DNA from: Alphaproteobacteria bacterium
GTDB taxonomy: Bacteria > Pseudomonadota > Alphaproteobacteria > Rhodobacterales > Rhodobacteraceae
Direction: 5' to 3'
Length of the DNA: 64,000 nt
Assembly (NCBI GenBank): GCA_030429495.1
Contig: JAUIFH010000006.1
Span: 186,001 to 250,000, forward strand
Part shown: in pieces, positions 27,681 through 41,065 of the stretch
Numbering within the stretch: the first letter of the stretch is position 1
Layout of the letters: each line of letters opens with the position of its first letter
Position numbers and translations under genes: made by a program
The notes under the pieces: model-generated
Told to the model about the DNA's origin: nothing
Database searches by the model: none
Seen by the model: only the letters and a program-made list of their open reading frames with translations

Positions 27681-27840
27681 TCTCTGATCCTCGGGGATTG
27701 TTTGTTCGCGGGGCGCGTGTAGCGGGAAATGGCGGGAAGTGAAACCCCCGGGCCGGATTTCCTGCGCCCCGGCTGTAGCTACGAAGAAATGACGGCGTCG
27801 CTACGGACGCCCTACGCCTGCGCTACGGCCTGCCGCAACG

Positions 27841-27870
27841 AAAAGGGCGGCGCAACAGCGCCGCCCTTTT
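27841..27870 (-). terminator. Intrinsic terminator of the atp operon
   Basis: Thirteen-bp perfect stem AAAAGGGCGGCGC / GCGCCGCCCTTTT with a 4-nt loop, 20 bp beyond the atpC stop. The terminal T-run is part of the stem, and the structure works on both strands. Confidence 0.92.
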
Positions 27871-27889
27871 CGGATCACGCATCGCGGGT

Positions 27890-28288
27890 TCAGAGCCCGA
27901 GCGCGGATTTCAGTGCCTGAAGATCGGCGACCAGTTTGGCGGCGGCATCCTTAGCCTCGGCCGGGGCCTCGGCGGCCTCCGCCGTCGCGTCGGCAATCAG
28001 CGCATCCATGTCGGCCGCGGAAACCTCGCCCTTCGGCATCGCTCGTTCGGCCAGAACCGACGCACCCGACGCCGAGATCTCGGCAAAGCCGCCGGTAACG
28101 GCATAGTCGTTCGTGCCCTCGGCAGAGACGACGGTGAGGATGCCGGGACGCAGCGTGGTGATCAGCGGCGAATGGTCCGGCATCGCCGTCAGGTCGCCAT
28201 CGGCACCCGGAATGCGGACCTCGCGCGCCTGAACGGAGGCAAGCCGCCGTTCAGGGCTGACGAGGTCGAACTGCATCGTATCGGCCAT
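27890..28288 (-). CDS. atpC: ATP synthase epsilon subunit
   Basis: Central-stalk and regulatory subunit of F1, 132 aa. The beta-sandwich N-domain has [14 protein letters not shown] and the conserved [20 protein letters not shown]. The C-terminal helical part is Ala/Glu-rich ([15 protein letters not shown]) and may be short or poorly formed as an inhibitory hairpin, as in other Rhodobacterales where zeta has taken over inhibition. Last gene of atpHAGDC, 9 bp after atpD. Confidence 0.96.
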   Translation of the reverse strand: MADTMQFDLVSPERRLASVQAREVRIPGADGDLTAMPDHSPLITTLRPGILTVVSAEGTNDYAVTGGFAEISASGASVLAERAMPKGEVSAADMDALIADATAEAAEAPAEAKDAAAKLVADLQALKSALGL

Positions 28289-28297
28289 TTCGCCCCC

Positions 28298-29758
<1,461 letters not shown>

Positions 29759-30634
29759 TCAGAGCGCCTCGGCGCCCGAAATGATTTCGATAAGCTCTTT
29801 GGTGATCGCGGCCTGGCGCGAGCGGTTGTACTGGATCGTCAACCGGTCGATCATCTCGCCCGCGTTGCGCGTCGCGTTGTCCATGGCGGACATCCGCGCC
29901 CCCTGTTCCGACGCGCCGTTTTCGAGAAGCGCGGTGAAGATCTGGGTGGCTGCGCCCCGCGGCAGGAGATCGGCAAGGATCTCTTCTTCCGACGGCTCGT
30001 AGTCGTAAAGCGTCGAAGCCGCTTCGCCTTCGCCGTCGTCGAACTTCGCCGGAATCAACTGCTGTTCGGTCGGGACCTGCGCGATCACCGACTGGAAGCG
30101 GTTGAAGAAGATCGTGGCGACGTCGTACTCGCCCTGATCAAAGCGATGGATCAGATCCCGTGCGATGCCCTGGGCGTTGTCGTAGCCAACGCGCTTGACA
30201 TCGGAAAGGTCGACATGGGCGACGAAATGCTTGGCGAAGTCGCGCTTGAGCTGTTCGCGCCCCTTCTTCCCGACGGTCATGATCTTCACCGTCTTGCCGG
30301 CGCGCAGCAGTTCAGTCGCCTTCGCCCGGGCAAGCCGGACGATCGACGAGTTGAAGGCGCCGCAGAGGCCCCGTTCCGCCGTCATCACGACGAGCAGATG
30401 GGTCTGATCCGACCCCGTCCCGGCCAGAAGGCGCGGAGCGCTGTCAGAGCCGCCAACCGACGCGGCGAGGCCGGACATGACCGCGTTCATCCGCTCGGCA
30501 TAGGGCCGTGCGGATTCGGCGGCCTCCTGGGCGCGGCGCAGTTTTGCAGCTGCGACCATCTGCATGGCCTTGGTGATCTTCCGCGTCGACTTGACGCTTT
30601 CGATCCGGTTTTTCAGGTCCTTAAGGCTGGGCAT
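29759..30634 (-). CDS. atpG: ATP synthase gamma subunit
   Basis: Rotor shaft of F1, 291 aa. The N-terminal helix is [20 protein letters not shown] followed by [16 protein letters not shown], and the C-terminal helix ends in the family signature [20 protein letters not shown]. The middle region carries [12 protein letters not shown]. Lies between atpA and atpD. Confidence 0.99.
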   Translation of the reverse strand: MPSLKDLKNRIESVKSTRKITKAMQMVAAAKLRRAQEAAESARPYAERMNAVMSGLAASVGGSDSAPRLLAGTGSDQTHLLVVMTAERGLCGAFNSSIVRLARAKATELLRAGKTVKIMTVGKKGREQLKRDFAKHFVAHVDLSDVKRVGYDNAQGIARDLIHRFDQGEYDVATIFFNRFQSVIAQVPTEQQLIPAKFDDGEGEAASTLYDYEPSEEEILADLLPRGAATQIFTALLENGASEQGARMSAMDNATRNAGEMIDRLTIQYNRSRQAAITKELIEIISGAEAL

Positions 30635-30657
30635 ATCCCCGTCCCCTCCTTAGCGCG

Positions 30658-32196
30658 TCAAGCGAAGGTCTTGGCGAACTCGTCGATCGCGGCGCGGAGC
30701 TTGTCCTCGGCCTCACCCTTGATCTTCGGATCTTCCTTGGTGATCCAGTCGAGGATGTCCTTGCGGTTGGTGCGCATGTGCTTGAGCAGATCGCGCTCGA
30801 ACCGGCCGACATCCTTCACCGGAAGCTTGTCGAGGAAACCCTTGATGCCGGCGAAGATGACGCAGACGATTTCCGCGTTGGTCAGCGGCGAATACTGCGG
30901 CTGCTTCATCAGCTCGGTCAGACGCGCACCACGGTTCAGCAGGCGCTGGGTCGCGGCGTCGAGGTCGGAACCGAACTGCGCGAAGGCCGCCATCTCGCGG
31001 TACTGCGCCAGTTCCAGCTTGACCGAACCCGCGACCGACTTCATCGCGTTGGTCTGGGCCGAGGAGCCCACGCGCGACACCGAGAGGCCGGTGTTCACGG
31101 CCGGACGGATACCCTGGTAGAAGAGTTCCGTTTCAAGGAAGATCTGGCCGTCGGTGATCGAGATCACGTTGGTCGGGATGAAGGCAGACACGTCGCCGCC
31201 CTGGGTTTCGATGACCGGAAGGGCGGTCAGCGAACCGGCGCCGAAATCCTCGTTCAGCTTCGCCGAACGCTCCAGCAGGCGGGAGTGCAGATAGAAAACG
31301 TCGCCCGGATAGGCTTCGCGTCCGGGCGGACGGCGGAGCAGCAGCGACATCTGGCGGTAGGCCACGGCCTGCTTGGAAAGGTCATCGTAGATGATCAGGG
31401 CGTGACGGCCGTTGTCGCGGAAATATTCCGCGATGGCGGTTGCCGAATAGGGCGCGAGGAACTGCATCGGCGCCGGGTCGGACGCAGTCGCGGCCACGAC
31501 GATCGAGTAGTTGATGGCGCCGGTTTCTTCCAGCTTCTTCACAAGCTGGGCAACGGTCGAACGCTTCTGGCCCACGGCGACGTAGACGCAGTAGAGCTTC
31601 TTGCTCTCGTCGTCGCCGGCGGCTTCGTTGTAGGATTTCTGGTTCAGGATCGTGTCGAGCGCGATCGCGGTCTTGCCGGTCTGTCGGTCACCGATGATCA
31701 GTTCGCGCTGGCCACGGCCGACCGGGATCATGGCGTCAACCGACTTGAGGCCGGTCGCCATCGGCTCGTGCACCGATTTCCGCGGGATGATGCCGGGGGC
31801 CTTGACGTCGGCCACGGCGCGCTTCTTGGTCTTGATCGGGCCCTTGCCGTCAATCGGGTTGCCAAGGCCGTCCACGACCCGGCCGAGCAGTTCGTCACCG
31901 ACGGGCACGTCCACGATGGCTTTGGTCCGCTTGACCGTATCGCCTTCCTTGATGTCCTGGTCGGAGCCGAAGATCACGACGCCGACGTTGTCGACTTCGA
32001 GGTTCAGCGCCATCCCGCGGATACCGCCCGGGAATTCGACCATCTCACCAGCCTGGACGTTGTCGAGGCCGTGCACGCGCGCGATGCCGTCGCCAACCGA
32101 CAGGACGCGGCCGACCTCGGCCACTTCCGCTTCCTGACCGAAGTTCTTGATCTGCTCCTTAAGGATCGCAGAGATCTCGGCTGCCTGGATTCCCAT
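30658..32196 (-). CDS. atpA: ATP synthase alpha subunit
   Basis: Non-catalytic nucleotide-binding F1 subunit, 512 aa. It has the P-loop [13 protein letters not shown] (about 170), [19 protein letters not shown], the signature [17 protein letters not shown] and a C-terminal helical domain. The start ATG overlaps the atpH stop by one base (TAATG), so the two are coupled. Confidence 0.99.
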   Translation of the reverse strand: MGIQAAEISAILKEQIKNFGQEAEVAEVGRVLSVGDGIARVHGLDNVQAGEMVEFPGGIRGMALNLEVDNVGVVIFGSDQDIKEGDTVKRTKAIVDVPVGDELLGRVVDGLGNPIDGKGPIKTKKRAVADVKAPGIIPRKSVHEPMATGLKSVDAMIPVGRGQRELIIGDRQTGKTAIALDTILNQKSYNEAAGDDESKKLYCVYVAVGQKRSTVAQLVKKLEETGAINYSIVVAATASDPAPMQFLAPYSATAIAEYFRDNGRHALIIYDDLSKQAVAYRQMSLLLRRPPGREAYPGDVFYLHSRLLERSAKLNEDFGAGSLTALPVIETQGGDVSAFIPTNVISITDGQIFLETELFYQGIRPAVNTGLSVSRVGSSAQTNAMKSVAGSVKLELAQYREMAAFAQFGSDLDAATQRLLNRGARLTELMKQPQYSPLTNAEIVCVIFAGIKGFLDKLPVKDVGRFERDLLKHMRTNRKDILDWITKEDPKIKGEAEDKLRAAIDEFAKTFA

Positions 32197-32756
32197 TATC
32201 CGACCTCTTTCATAGCATTCTGGAGGGAAGCGAGCTTCGAGCGGATCGAGGTGTCGATCATCTTCGAGCCCACTTTGACGATAAGTCCGCCGATAAGGCT
32301 TTCATCGACGGTGGTATTGAGCTTGACGGTCTTGCCGACCGTCTTCTTGAGCGACGCGGCAAGCTTGTCGGCCTGGACCTTGGTCAGCGCGGCTGCGGCC
32401 GTAACCTCGGCGGTCACCTCGCCCTTTTCCTCCGCGATCATGTCGCGCAGGGCAGCCAGGAGCTGCGGCAGGACGAACAGCCGGCGGTTCGACGTCATCA
32501 GGCCGAGGGTGTTGGCGAGCGTCGGCGACAGCTTCATCTTGGCTGCCAGCGCGGCGACGGCTTTCGCCTGTTCGTCGCGCGAATAGACGGGCGATGCGAT
32601 CAGCCCGCGCAGATCCGCGCTTTCCTCAAGCGCGGCGCCAAGCGCGTCCACATCCCCTTCGAGCACCGTGAGGCCCTTGGCATCCTTGGCGAGTTCAAAA
32701 ACGGCCGTCGCATAGCGCCCGGCGATCCCTGCGGAAATCGAAGCTGGTTCGGACAC
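32196..32756 (-). CDS. atpH: ATP synthase delta subunit
   Basis: Peripheral-stalk subunit that anchors b subunits to F1, 186 aa. It has [17 protein letters not shown] near the N-terminus, [12 protein letters not shown] centrally, and [26 protein letters not shown] OSCP motif near the C-terminus. I chose the GTG at 32756 (then SEPASIS), the usual start in related genera, instead of an upstream ATG that adds 20 untypical basic residues. First gene of the operon. F0 genes are elsewhere, as in other alphaproteobacteria. Confidence 0.95.
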   Translation of the reverse strand: MSEPASISAGIAGRYATAVFELAKDAKGLTVLEGDVDALGAALEESADLRGLIASPVYSRDEQAKAVAALAAKMKLSPTLANTLGLMTSNRRLFVLPQLLAALRDMIAEEKGEVTAEVTAAAALTKVQADKLAASLKKTVGKTVKLNTTVDESLIGGLIVKVGSKMIDTSIRSKLASLQNAMKEVG

Positions 32757-32855
32757 GTCCACCCTTCCGATTGTTCTGTGCCATCGCCTCTTTTTCGTGG
32801 TCAGGTCAGAGGCCACCTGTGGCGTGCACCTACGCGCACGGCCGAAGTCGGCGCG

Positions 32856-32884
32856 GGTGTAGCAGAGGCAGGGAAGGCTCGCAA
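32856..32884 (-). promoter_or_regulatory. Promoter of the atpHAGDC operon
   Basis: On the minus strand TTGCGA (32884-32879) and TACACC (32861-32856) are separated by 17 bp, 100 bp upstream of the atpH GTG, in a 275-bp gap. Good match for this genome; not experimentally fixed. Confidence 0.5.
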
Positions 32885-33031
32885 CCGCCTTGGCAAACTA
32901 AATGGAAGGGCAGAAACCCCGTCTTTTCAGCAACTTCATGGCCCCGCGACAATGTGGTGCCATTTCCGGGCGCAAAGTTTGGGCGGTAACATCCTTCACC
33001 CGGGACAGAATCCCCGCGCGGAGCTACCGAT

Positions 33032-33778
33032 TCAGGCAGGTTCGGCCGCCGGTTTCGGCAGCGCATCGAGCACTTTGAGCGGTCTGCGGACCGTCGCCGC
33101 CAGACCCGGCCTCTGCGGCGCGTGGACCTGCTTGGACACCTCCAGCAGCAGGACGCCACCCGCGAGGACGGTCGAGATCCGGTGGCCCAGACGTTCCCAC
33201 ATCGGCGCCGTCCTGAGCCAGAAGCGGCGGCTGGACGGTGGTACGAATAGCGCCGACTGCTGACGCTCGGCCGCGAAGTTGTGACGCCGAAGCTGGGCGT
33301 CGAGCTGGCTCATCGAATAGGGCCGCCCGTAGCCGAACGGCGTCCTGTCCGACCGCGACCAGAGACCGGACCGGTTTGGCACAACGAACAGGGCCCGTCC
33401 GCCCGGCCCCAGCACGCGCCAGCATTCGTCAAGCAGCGCGGTCGGATGTTCGGAGGTCTCTAGTCCATGCATCACCACAAGCCGATCGACCATCCCGGTC
33501 TCGATCGGCCATTGCGTTTCCTCGCACAGGACCGAGACGTTCTCCATTCCCGCGGGCCAGGGCATGACGCCCTGCGGCGCGGGCATGAACCCGACGACAC
33601 GGCGCGATTCATCAAGATAGGGCCGCAGAAGCGGCGCCGCGAACCCGAAGCCGACAACGGTCTGGCCCTTCGTCGGCTCCCACAGCGCGGTCACCTGGTC
33701 ACGGATCGCCTTCTGCGCGACGCGGCCAAGCTGCGTCCGGTAGTAGAAGTTCCTCAGGTCCAGAACGTCGAGATGCAT
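33032..33778 (-). CDS. Methyltransferase-domain protein (Methyltransf_11-like)
   Basis: A 248-aa protein starting [20 protein letters not shown], a conserved N-terminus of an alphaproteobacterial family regularly found divergent from gloB. The SAM-binding loop is degenerate ([15 protein letters not shown] rather than GxGxG), but the downstream [16 protein letters not shown] and [17 protein letters not shown] strands fit class I methyltransferases. Catalytic activity is therefore uncertain. Start chosen at 33778; the frame can extend eight codons upstream. 62 bp separates it from gloB. Confidence 0.85.
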   Translation of the reverse strand: MHLDVLDLRNFYYRTQLGRVAQKAIRDQVTALWEPTKGQTVVGFGFAAPLLRPYLDESRRVVGFMPAPQGVMPWPAGMENVSVLCEETQWPIETGMVDRLVVMHGLETSEHPTALLDECWRVLGPGGRALFVVPNRSGLWSRSDRTPFGYGRPYSMSQLDAQLRRHNFAAERQQSALFVPPSSRRFWLRTAPMWERLGHRISTVLAGGVLLLEVSKQVHAPQRPGLAATVRRPLKVLDALPKPAAEPA

Positions 33779-33840
33779 TGCGCGCGCGGCTTCATTCGGC
33801 AAAAGATACGGGAAGCATACGGAAAGACGCGGAAAACGCC

Positions 33841-34608
33841 ATGGCCCTGGAAATCGTCACGGTCCCCTGCCTGAGCGACAACTACGCCTACCTCGCGCAT
33901 GACGCGGCGACGGGCGCGACTGCGGTTGTCGATGTGCCCGAGGCGGCGCCGATCCTGAACGCCCTGCGTGAACGCGGCTGGAAAGCAAGCCACATCCTCA
34001 TCACGCATCACCATGGCGATCACATCGACGGCGTCCCGGCGCTGGCCGCCGCGACCGGCGCGCGCGTGATCGGTGCGGCGGCCGATGCCCACCGCCTGCC
34101 GCCGCTGGATGAAGCCGTCGCCGAGGGCGACGTGGTTCGCGTCGGCCTTGCGAGCGGTGTGGTTATCGACGTGTCGGGGCACACGGTTGGCCATGTTGCA
34201 TTCCATTTCCCGGAATCCGGCGTTGTCTTCACGGCCGACAGCCTGATGGCGCTCGGTTGCGGACGCCTCTTCGAAGGCACTGCCGCGCAGATGTGGCGCA
34301 GCCTCGAGAAGCTCGCCGCGCTGCCGCCGGACACACTGGTCTGTTCGGGCCACGAATACACCGCCGCCAACGCGCGTTTTGCACGCACTATTGAACCCGA
34401 CAACCAAGCGCTTATATCCCGTTCCGACGCAGTGGCCGAAGCCCGGGCCGCGGGCCGGCCGACAGTGCCGTCGACCCTGTCCGAGGAACTCGCGACCAAC
34501 CCCTTTCTCAGGGCCGGTCTTCCCGGGATGAAGGTTGCGATGGGCATGACCGATGCGTCTGACGCCGAGGTCTTTGCCGAAATCCGTGCGCGCAAGGATC
34601 GTTTCTGA
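33841..34608 (+). CDS. gloB: Hydroxyacylglutathione hydrolase (glyoxalase II)
   Basis: Metallo-beta-lactamase-fold thioesterase, 255 aa, that hydrolyses S-lactoylglutathione to lactate and glutathione in methylglyoxal detoxification. The binuclear metal motif is [13 protein letters not shown] (about 54-66), with further ligands in [28 protein letters not shown] and [14 protein letters not shown]. The C-terminal substrate domain ends NPFLRA then a short helix. Divergent from the methyltransferase-like gene. Confidence 0.96.
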   Translation: MALEIVTVPCLSDNYAYLAHDAATGATAVVDVPEAAPILNALRERGWKASHILITHHHGDHIDGVPALAAATGARVIGAAADAHRLPPLDEAVAEGDVVRVGLASGVVIDVSGHTVGHVAFHFPESGVVFTADSLMALGCGRLFEGTAAQMWRSLEKLAALPPDTLVCSGHEYTAANARFARTIEPDNQALISRSDAVAEARAAGRPTVPSTLSEELATNPFLRAGLPGMKVAMGMTDASDAEVFAEIRARKDRF

Positions 34609-34812
34609 AAACCGTCCGCAACGCCGTGCATTGCTAACAATTCTGTCAGAAATGGGCGCATTCCGATCACATTTTGACGTGCCGCGTCGGCATTCCACTT
34701 TTTCGACGAGAAAATACTTGAAGCTGCCCGAATTCCACCGAACTTTAAGTGTATGAGGCGAAAGTGGGACCGGGCGACCCGCCCCTCCCGCCGGAAGGAA
34801 AGGAGCACGAAG

Positions 34813-37134
<2,322 letters not shown>

Positions 37135-37155
37135 CAGGCGCTACAGGAATACATG

Positions 37156-37186
37156 CCGGCGGCCTTCGGGCCGCCGGTCGTATTTT
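37156..37186 (+). terminator. Intrinsic terminator of clpA
   Basis: Nine-bp stem CCGGCGGCC / GGCCGCCGG closed by a UUCG tetraloop and followed by TCGTATTTTT, 21 bp after the clpA stop. Confidence 0.92.
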
Positions 37187-37570
37187 TCAAGGTAGGCGCA
37201 CGCCCGTCGCAGGCGTATCTTGGCTGAAGACGTTGACCCAGCCGCTATCCGATCGGCGCCAGACCGAACTGACATACATCGCCTCAGCGTCTCGGCGCCC
37301 AGTCCGAACGTAGGTCGCATGGTAGGCAAGCAGCGCATGATCGGGTCCGAACGCCAGCACCCGCACCGCCGAGAGGGCGTAGCGCAGCACGCTCGGCCCG
37401 GCGGCAAGCTGGGCGACATGGTCCGACTTTCCCGCGAACCCGTCCGGATAGACGCCGAGGAAATCCGCCGACAGCGCGCGGTCATCAGCTTCGGCATCGC
37501 CCGTAACGAGCGCGTCCCACACCGCTTTCTCACAATGGAGAAGCTGTTCGAGAAGGTTCGGACCTTCCAT
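37187..37570 (-). CDS. DUF4440 / SnoaL-like (NTF2-fold) protein
   Basis: A 127-aa soluble protein with the NTF2-like layout: an N-terminal helix (LLEQLLHCEKAVWDALVTGD) with DRALSADFLGVYPDGFAGKS, and C-terminal strands YVSSVWRRSDSGWVNVFSQDTP. The pocket residues do not define an enzyme. Its start is four bases after the stop of the OmpA/MotB-like gene on the same strand, so it is probably the third gene of the motor operon. Confidence 0.85.
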   Translation of the reverse strand: MEGPNLLEQLLHCEKAVWDALVTGDAEADDRALSADFLGVYPDGFAGKSDHVAQLAAGPSVLRYALSAVRVLAFGPDHALLAYHATYVRTGRRDAEAMYVSSVWRRSDSGWVNVFSQDTPATGVRLP

Positions 37571-37574
37571 CGCC

Positions 37575-39179
37575 CTAACGCTCCGTCAGCTTCAGCTCGA
37601 TCCGACGGTTCTGCGCGAGCGCGTCGGAGCTGCTGCCTGCCACGACGGGATGAAATTCGCCGAAACCAGTCGCGGCTAACCGCTCCGGCGGAAAGCCCAG
37701 TGCATCCTGCATGTAGCGCACGACCGACAGCGCGCGGCCCTGGCTGAGTTCCCAGTTGTCGCGGTAGCGCCCGGATCCGATGAGCGGCGTGCTGTCTGTG
37801 TGGCCATCGACCCGGATGATCCAGTCGATCTCGGACGGGATCGCCGCGGCAACCTCCTGCAAGGTCGAGACGACCCCCGCGATCTGACTTTCACCCTCGG
37901 GCGAAAGCTCTGCCGAGGCCGGTTCGAAAAGCACTTCGGAGGAAAAGACGAAACGGTCGCCGACCACCCGGACACCTTCGCGGCCGGTCAAAACTTCGCT
38001 GAGCCGGGCGAAGAACTCCGAACGATAGCGCGCGAGTTCCTTCGTTTCTTCCTTCAGCGCCGCCGCCTCCGCCTCAAGCCGGATGCGCTCAGCCTCCTCC
38101 AGTTCGGCGCGCCGCTTTTCCTCGGCAGCCACCTGCGCCAGTGCGGAGTTGAGCCGGCTGCCAAGCGCCTCGATCTGCACCTTCGCATCGGCATCCCGCG
38201 CAGCCGATGCGTCGAGGAGGTCCTGCAACGCGCCAAGCTGACCGCGCAACGCAAGAACCTGTTCGTTGAGCAGAGCGACCTTTCGCGACGCCTCTGCGGA
38301 TGCCGCCTTTTCCTTGGCCAGCTCCTCGTTCGCGGTCTCAAGAAGCACCTGCTGCCGCTCGGCCTCGCTCAGTTCCTCCCCTGCCCGCGCATTGGCGGCG
38401 GCAAGCAGTGTCAGCGTCTCTTCGGCGCGGCGGCGCTGCTCCTCCAGCGCAAGCGTCATCGCCGTCAGCTCATCTTCGGCCCCCTGAAGTTTTTCGCGCA
38501 AGACGGCGGCGGCGGCGGCTTCGGTCAGGCGCGCGGCCTCGGCCTCGGACAATTTCTCCGCGACGTCCTCGCCCTGCGCCTTCAGATCGGCGATCAGCGC
38601 GTCCAACGCCTCGCGGCGTGCGGCGGCGAGGCGGGCGGCCTCCTCCTGCGCGTCGATCTCGGACCGGGCCTGCGCGACGGCAAGGTTCAACGCCTCCTGC
38701 TCGGACAGAAGTTCGGCGCGCTCGGTTGTCAGCGCCGAAACCTCGCCACGGGCCGCATCGCGTTCGGCCAGAAGCCCGGCGACCTGCGCTTCGAAGGCCG
38801 TGATCCGCGTATCCGCTTCGGACAACAGGGTGTCGCGGTCCTCGACCTGCCGGGTCAAGGTCGCGATCAGCGCCGATTGACGGTCCGCCGCCGCGCGCGC
38901 GGCCTCAAGGTCGGTCGAAAGCCCGGAAACCTCGCCTTCAAGTGCGCTCGCGCGCTCCCGCTCAAGCCCGAGGGCATCGGCGAGGCCCGCCACCTGATCG
39001 GCAAGGGCCGCGAGTTCGTCATCCTGCGTGTCGATCGTTTCGCGCAAGGTGAACTGCACGACCATGAAGATCGTCAGCACGAACATCAGCACCATCAGGA
39101 GCGCGGTCATCGCATCGACGAAACCCGGCCAGATATTGGTCGAGAAGCGTTGCCCGTTGCGACCGCGCGCAAGCGCCAT
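37575..39179 (-). CDS. MotB/OmpA-like peptidoglycan-binding stator subunit with long coiled coil
   Basis: A 534-aa inner-membrane protein. A short cytoplasmic N-terminus is followed by one helix (about 18-44) carrying GFVDAMTALLMVLMFVL, with an Asp at residue 22 where MotB, TolR and ZorB carry the ion-binding Asp. Residues ~50-400 are nearly continuous heptad-type coiled coil rich in Ala/Glu/Arg (for example ALEEQRRRAEETLTLLAA). The C-terminal OmpA domain has IRVDGHTDSTPLIGSGRYRD, NWELSQGRALSVVRYM, ATGFGEFHPV and QNRRIELKL. It is the partner of the ExbB/MotA-like gene 3 bp upstream. Function unknown; it is not a flagellar MotB, judging by length and the lack of flagellar neighbours. Confidence 0.9.
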   Translation of the reverse strand: MALARGRNGQRFSTNIWPGFVDAMTALLMVLMFVLTIFMVVQFTLRETIDTQDDELAALADQVAGLADALGLERERASALEGEVSGLSTDLEAARAAADRQSALIATLTRQVEDRDTLLSEADTRITAFEAQVAGLLAERDAARGEVSALTTERAELLSEQEALNLAVAQARSEIDAQEEAARLAAARREALDALIADLKAQGEDVAEKLSEAEAARLTEAAAAAVLREKLQGAEDELTAMTLALEEQRRRAEETLTLLAAANARAGEELSEAERQQVLLETANEELAKEKAASAEASRKVALLNEQVLALRGQLGALQDLLDASAARDADAKVQIEALGSRLNSALAQVAAEEKRRAELEEAERIRLEAEAAALKEETKELARYRSEFFARLSEVLTGREGVRVVGDRFVFSSEVLFEPASAELSPEGESQIAGVVSTLQEVAAAIPSEIDWIIRVDGHTDSTPLIGSGRYRDNWELSQGRALSVVRYMQDALGFPPERLAATGFGEFHPVVAGSSSDALAQNRRIELKLTER

Positions 39180-39182
39180 GGC

Positions 39183-40382
39183 CTACCCCCTCCGCGCCGA
39201 GTCTGACCGTGCCATTTGCCGTACCGCGCGGGTCAGTTCGGCCAGATCGCCGCGCAGATCGGCCATGCTCTCCTGCCGTCCGGCCGCCACCTCTTCCAGC
39301 AGCTTCAGAAGCTGCACGTCGATCGAACGCAACCGCATCCGGCTTTCGGCATCGCCCCCGGTCATGGCGGCATCGCCCTCCTGCCCCGCCTTCTCGACAA
39401 GCGACACGAGGCGGTCCTGCCCCTCCGCGATCCGGGCCAGCACCTCGACGGCAGCGGCGTCCTGTTCCAGCCGCTGGGTCAGGCCCTCGACGGAGGCCGC
39501 GAGCCATTCCAGACGCTCGTTGACGGCGGTGCGGCCGGCATCGGATCGCTGCAGGATCGCCTGAAGCGTCTCCACCTGTTCGGCCATGTGGTCCAGAACG
39601 CCCGCGACGGTTTCCTGATCCACGCCGCCGCCTTCGTTTTCGCCGCCGGCGAAGGAGAGCCGCGTGAAGGAGGTGAGCCACTCCTCAAGCTCACGGTAGA
39701 ACCTGTTCTGGCCATGGCCCGCGAACAGTTCCAGAAGTCCGACGACGAGCGAGCCGGCGAGGCCCAGCAGCGATGAGGAGAACGCCGTTCCCATGCCGCC
39801 CAGCTGCGCTTCGAGCCCGGTCATCAGCTTGTCGAAGACCTGCATCCCCGTCTCGCCCTCGTCCGGCGCCAAGGCGCGGATCGTGTCAACAACCGCCGGA
39901 ACCGTGATGGCAAGGCCATAGAAGGTGCCAAGGAGGCCGAGAAAGATCAGCAGGCTCGTGAGATAGCGCGTGATGTCGCGCGCCTCGTCTATTCGCGTCG
40001 AGACGGATTCAAGGATCGACCGGGCCGAGGTGGAGGAGATCTGCACCGACCGCTTCCCGCGCGACCGAAGAAGCGCCGCAAGCGGCGCCAGCATCTGCGG
40101 CGGGATCGTCATCTCGTGGCCTGCCCGATCGGCTGCGAAGCCCTCGATCCAACTGACCGACCGCGCGAGCTGCCCGACTTGCCAGAAACAGGTGAGAACA
40201 CCAAGGATGAATACGCCGAGGATCAGGCCGTTCAGATAGAGGTTCGCCTTGAAAATCGAGAAGATCGGGCCGTATGCGAGGTAGGCCCCCGCGCCGACAA
40301 GCACCGAAACGAGCACCATCATCGCCACTTGCCGCACCGGCTGGGAAAAGAACGGCTCGGCCTCTCGCACGGGTTTGTCCAT
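39183..40382 (-). CDS. MotA/TolQ/ExbB-like motor subunit
   Basis: A 399-aa inner-membrane protein. Four hydrophobic helices lie at about 18-38, 45-66, 138-162 and 192-218. The third contains LTSLLIFLGLLGTFYGLA and the fourth GMGTAFSSSLLGLAGSLVVG, both typical of the MotA/TolQ/ExbB proton channel. A long soluble tail (about 230-399) with coiled-coil character (ERLEWLAASVEGLTQRLEQD) follows. The ATG at 40382 is preferred over a TTG 12 codons upstream. With the downstream OmpA-domain protein it forms a complete ion-driven stator pair, organised like ZorAB of Zorya or an orphan MotAB. Confidence 0.9.
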   Translation of the reverse strand: MDKPVREAEPFFSQPVRQVAMMVLVSVLVGAGAYLAYGPIFSIFKANLYLNGLILGVFILGVLTCFWQVGQLARSVSWIEGFAADRAGHEMTIPPQMLAPLAALLRSRGKRSVQISSTSARSILESVSTRIDEARDITRYLTSLLIFLGLLGTFYGLAITVPAVVDTIRALAPDEGETGMQVFDKLMTGLEAQLGGMGTAFSSSLLGLAGSLVVGLLELFAGHGQNRFYRELEEWLTSFTRLSFAGGENEGGGVDQETVAGVLDHMAEQVETLQAILQRSDAGRTAVNERLEWLAASVEGLTQRLEQDAAAVEVLARIAEGQDRLVSLVEKAGQEGDAAMTGGDAESRMRLRSIDVQLLKLLEEVAAGRQESMADLRGDLAELTRAVRQMARSDSARRG

Positions 40383-40447
40383 CTGGATCGCGACCCCTGT
40401 CCTGATTAACCCGGACAATAGGCGGGGCGGAGGCCGCTCACAAGCGC

Positions 40448-40993
40448 TTAGCGGGGCGTGCCGTCTGTCAGGGCGCGCACACGACTGGCAAGCCAGTCCA
40501 GATCTGCATCGGCGATACCGAGTTCGTGCAGGTGGTCGGCCGTGTTCCAGAGATATTCCGTGTTCGGCCCCCGCCCGCCCCGCGCTGTCGCGATGATCCC
40601 GGCCTGTTCCTCAAGCGCGAGTCCGCCGCAATACTGAACGTGGTCGGGGTCGATGACATAGGTCACCGCCGCGACCCGGCGGCCATCGTGCAGCGCCAGG
40701 GGAAGCGTCTTTTCCAGATAGGCCGACGAGATCAGTTCGCGTTCCCGCAGATAGGTCAGCGTCGCCTCGGCCCGGTCCGGCGCCACGGAATAGGCCACGC
40801 CGTTGCATGATGCGCCCTCCTCCGCGTCGAGCGCCAGGACAAGGCCGGGATGGTCCGGAGTGCCGCGATGGTGGATCGACCGCATGCAGAACGACCGGTG
40901 CCAGCCATCCAGCCGCGCCAGCGCCCGCTCCGCGAAGGCGAAACCTGGCTCCCACATGAGCGAGCCGTAGCCGAAGACCCACATCGAATTCAT
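40448..40993 (-). CDS. ChaC-like gamma-glutamylcyclotransferase
   Basis: Cytosolic 181-aa enzyme that releases 5-oxoproline from glutathione. The N-terminus is MWVFGYGSLMWEPGF, the substrate loop of the family, followed by FCMRSIHHRGTPDHPGLVLAL and YLRERELISSAYLEKTLPL, with an acidic residue in the expected catalytic region. Two close ATGs (40993 and 40984) are possible starts. A 5-oxoprolinase pair (pxpBC) occurs 10 kb away, which may handle the product. Confidence 0.93.
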   Translation of the reverse strand: MNSMWVFGYGSLMWEPGFAFAERALARLDGWHRSFCMRSIHHRGTPDHPGLVLALDAEEGASCNGVAYSVAPDRAEATLTYLRERELISSAYLEKTLPLALHDGRRVAAVTYVIDPDHVQYCGGLALEEQAGIIATARGGRGPNTEYLWNTADHLHELGIADADLDWLASRVRALTDGTPR

Positions 40994-41065
40994 GAACCCC
41001 CGCTGGTTCTTCTTGCCGCTGTCGGTCTATAAACAGCATCCGGGACGAACAGGAAAGGCCTCTGG

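Noticed and set aside
27774..27836. Several CTACG repeats between sulP and the atp terminator
   Set aside because: Spacing is irregular and there is no symmetry; possibly chance in GC-rich DNA.
34711..34740. Sigma-32-like heat-shock promoter before clpA (CTTGAA)
   Set aside because: No matching -10 (CCCCAT-type) at the right spacing.
37187..40382. Complete Zorya defence system
   Set aside because: Only ZorAB-like motor subunits are present. No ZorC/ZorD helicase or ZorE nuclease gene lies nearby, and the third gene is an NTF2-fold protein.
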